Of a stretch of DNA of 64,000 bases, positions 62,876 through 64,000 are shown piece by piece; the first letter of the stretch is position 1; each line of letters begins with the position of its first letter. The position numbers and the translations under genes were made by a program. Under the pieces are notes generated by a model. That model ran no database searches and was not told the DNA's origin. It saw only the letters and a program-made list of their open reading frames with translations. This DNA comes from Alcanivorax nanhaiticus (GTDB lineage: Bacteria; Pseudomonadota; Gammaproteobacteria; Pseudomonadales; Alcanivoracaceae): NCBI RefSeq assembly GCF_000756665.1, contig NZ_ARXV01000006.1:124001-188000 (forward strand), in the 5' to 3' direction.

Positions 62876-64000
62876 TTACTCGGACCAGGTGAGATCCAGC
62901 TCACGGGCTGCCTTTACATCATCCAGGCGGCGTACCGGCTGGGTGAAGGGCGCTTCCTTGACCATGTCCGGTTCGGTGCGCGCTTCTTCCATGATGGCGG
63001 CCATGGCGTCGACGAACTCATCCAGGGCTTCCTTGCTTTCGGTTTCGGTGGGCTCGATAAGGAAGCACTCCGGCACCAGCAGCGGGAAGTAGGTGGTGGG
63101 CGCGTGCTGGTTGTAGTCCAGCAGACGTTTGGCGATATCCATGGCGGTGACACCCAGCTCTTTCGCTTCCTTGGCGAAAGTGAGGATGAACTCGTGGCTG
63201 GCACGACGATCCGGGTACGCGGCGGTGCAGCCGATGGCTTCCAGTCGCTTGAGCAGGTAGTTGGCGGCCAGTGTGGAGAACTCACCCACACGGATCATGC
63301 CGTCACGGCCCAGGGAGCGGGCATAGTAGTAGGCACGCAGCAATACTCCCGCGTTGCCCATAAAGGCACTGAGGTGACCGATGCTGGTGGGCAGGGTGTC
63401 GGTGTCGACCCAGTAGTAGCTGTCGTCGTCACGCTGACCGGCCATAGGGGTGGGCAGGTAAGGCAGCAGACGCTCGGACACGCCCACCGGACCAGCACCC
63501 GGACCACCACCGCCATGCGGAGTAGCAAAGGTCTTGTGCAGGTTCATGTGGATCACGTCGAAGCCCATGTCACCGGGGCGCACCTTGCCGAGGATGGCGT
63601 TCAGGTTGGCGCCATCGTAGTACAGCAGACCACCGGCTTCGTGGACGGTTTTGGCGATGGCTTCGATCTGACGCTCGAACACGCCACAGGTGGACGGGTT
63701 CGTCATCATCAGACCAGCGGTTTGCGGGCCGCACGCTGCCTTTAGCGCTTCCAGGTCCACGTCGCCGTCTTTGCCTACGGGCACTTCACGCACCTTGTAG
63801 CCACACATGACGGCGGTGGCCGGGTTGGTGCCGTGGGCCGCTTCCGGAATCAGGATTTCGGTGCGCGCTTCGTCACCACGGGCTTCGTGGTAGGCGCGGA
63901 TCATGGCGACCCCGGCGAATTCGCCCTGGGCACCGGCCATGGGCGCCAGCGACACACCCTTCATGCCAGTCACTTCCTTGAGGAAGTTTTGCAGCTCAAA
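62876..64000 (-). CDS. gcvPB: glycine decarboxylase P-protein, subunit 2 (5' part outside window)
   Basis: 374 residues from the window edge to TAA at 62876. It is the C-terminal (PLP-binding) part of the glycine cleavage P-protein: [30 protein letters not shown], and the PLP Lys in [15 protein letters not shown]. The tail [19 protein letters not shown] is that of the two-subunit (GcvPB) form. It releases CO2 from glycine and passes the aminomethyl group to the H protein. The frame is open to the last base, so the start lies to the right. Higher GC and clean codon use mark it as core chromosome. Confidence 0.93.
   Translation of the reverse strand, partial: FELQNFLKEVTGMKGVSLAPMAGAQGEFAGVAMIRAYHEARGDEARTEILIPEAAHGTNPATAVMCGYKVREVPVGKDGDVDLEALKAACGPQTAGLMMTNPSTCGVFERQIEAIAKTVHEAGGLLYYDGANLNAILGKVRPGDMGFDVIHMNLHKTFATPHGGGGPGAGPVGVSERLLPYLPTPMAGQRDDDSYYWVDTDTLPTSIGHLSAFMGNAGVLLRAYYYARSLGRDGMIRVGEFSTLAANYLLKRLEAIGCTAAYPDRRASHEFILTFAKEAKELGVTAMDIAKRLLDYNQHAPTTYFPLLVPECFLIEPTETESKEALDEFVDAMAAIMEEARTEPDMVKEAPFTQPVRRLDDVKAARELDLTWSE

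Noticed and set aside
62864..63745. 293-codon plus-strand frame opposite gcvPB
   Set aside because: Antisense shadow; repetitive Gly/Val/Gln composition typical of reverse translation of a GC-rich gene.
1..64000. CRISPR array or cas genes
   Set aside because: No set of short direct repeats with regular spacers was seen, and no Cas protein motifs; the repeats found are attC sites, operators and hairpins.

Overview
The window looks like the chromosome of a marine gammaproteobacterium, possibly Marinobacter-like. The support is the gcvPB-type glycine decarboxylase at the right edge next to a chromosomal (sedentary) integron, an LpxR-type outer-membrane lipid A deacylase, the Gram-negative ABC and urease sets, and the tRNA-Arg(CCG) sequence. 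The genus is inferred from overall feel, not shown.

Region 1 (1-30 kb) is a defence and recombination island. A type I restriction-modification operon (two different HsdM, HsdS, HsdR) runs without gaps into an AAA ATPase + HNH nuclease pair that resembles Septu (PtuA/PtuB). Convergent to it is a giant RecB-like/RNase H-like/SF1 helicase protein, followed by a McrBC pair whose McrB carries an EVE-like insertion. Then come a phage-type integrase module (HTH, integrase, two small genes) and a three-gene leftward operon of very large tyrosine recombinases with a ParB-like first gene. A DEDDh exonuclease, a truncated phosphoesterase, an orphan Xre antitoxin pair and a decayed HNH nuclease close the region.

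Region 2 (30-42 kb) is one leftward operon for urea use: an Urt-like ABC transporter (with a permease-ATPase fusion), a gamma-beta urease fusion, UreC, UreG, UreD, UreE, UreF, and a binding protein with no signal peptide. A sigma-54 promoter stands at its head. An IS3-family fragment and a broken metallopeptidase gene separate it from the next block.

Region 3 (43-54.7 kb) is a ureide block: ureidoglycolate lyase, ureidoglycine aminohydrolase, allantoinase PuuE, an allantoin/hydantoin racemase, a GntR/FCD regulator, a 2OG-Fe(II) oxygenase and a five-gene peptide-type ABC transporter. Palindromes of the type TTGTATACAA sit at four promoters and define a likely GntR regulon; at the transporter the palindrome overlaps the start site of a near-consensus sigma-54 promoter. 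Allantoin breakdown releases urea, which region 2 would split, so the two blocks make a nitrogen-scavenging chain. Allantoate amidohydrolase is not in the window.

Region 4 (54.7-57.05 kb) holds an IS remnant, lpxR and a 3' fragment of tRNA-Arg(CCG) followed by a terminator. The fragment is best read as the right attachment site of a large island covering much of the left side.

Region 5 (57.1-62.8 kb) is a small integron: intI, attI and four cassettes transcribed leftward. The first cassette carries a short peptide gene and a GRRM-like radical SAM/SPASM maturase (a RiPP module). An intact IS3-family element has landed in the middle of the first attC. The other cassettes encode a SUKH-like protein, a membrane-anchored protein, and a gene broken by a 26-bp tandem duplication. 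gcvPB (62.9 kb to the edge) is core chromosome.
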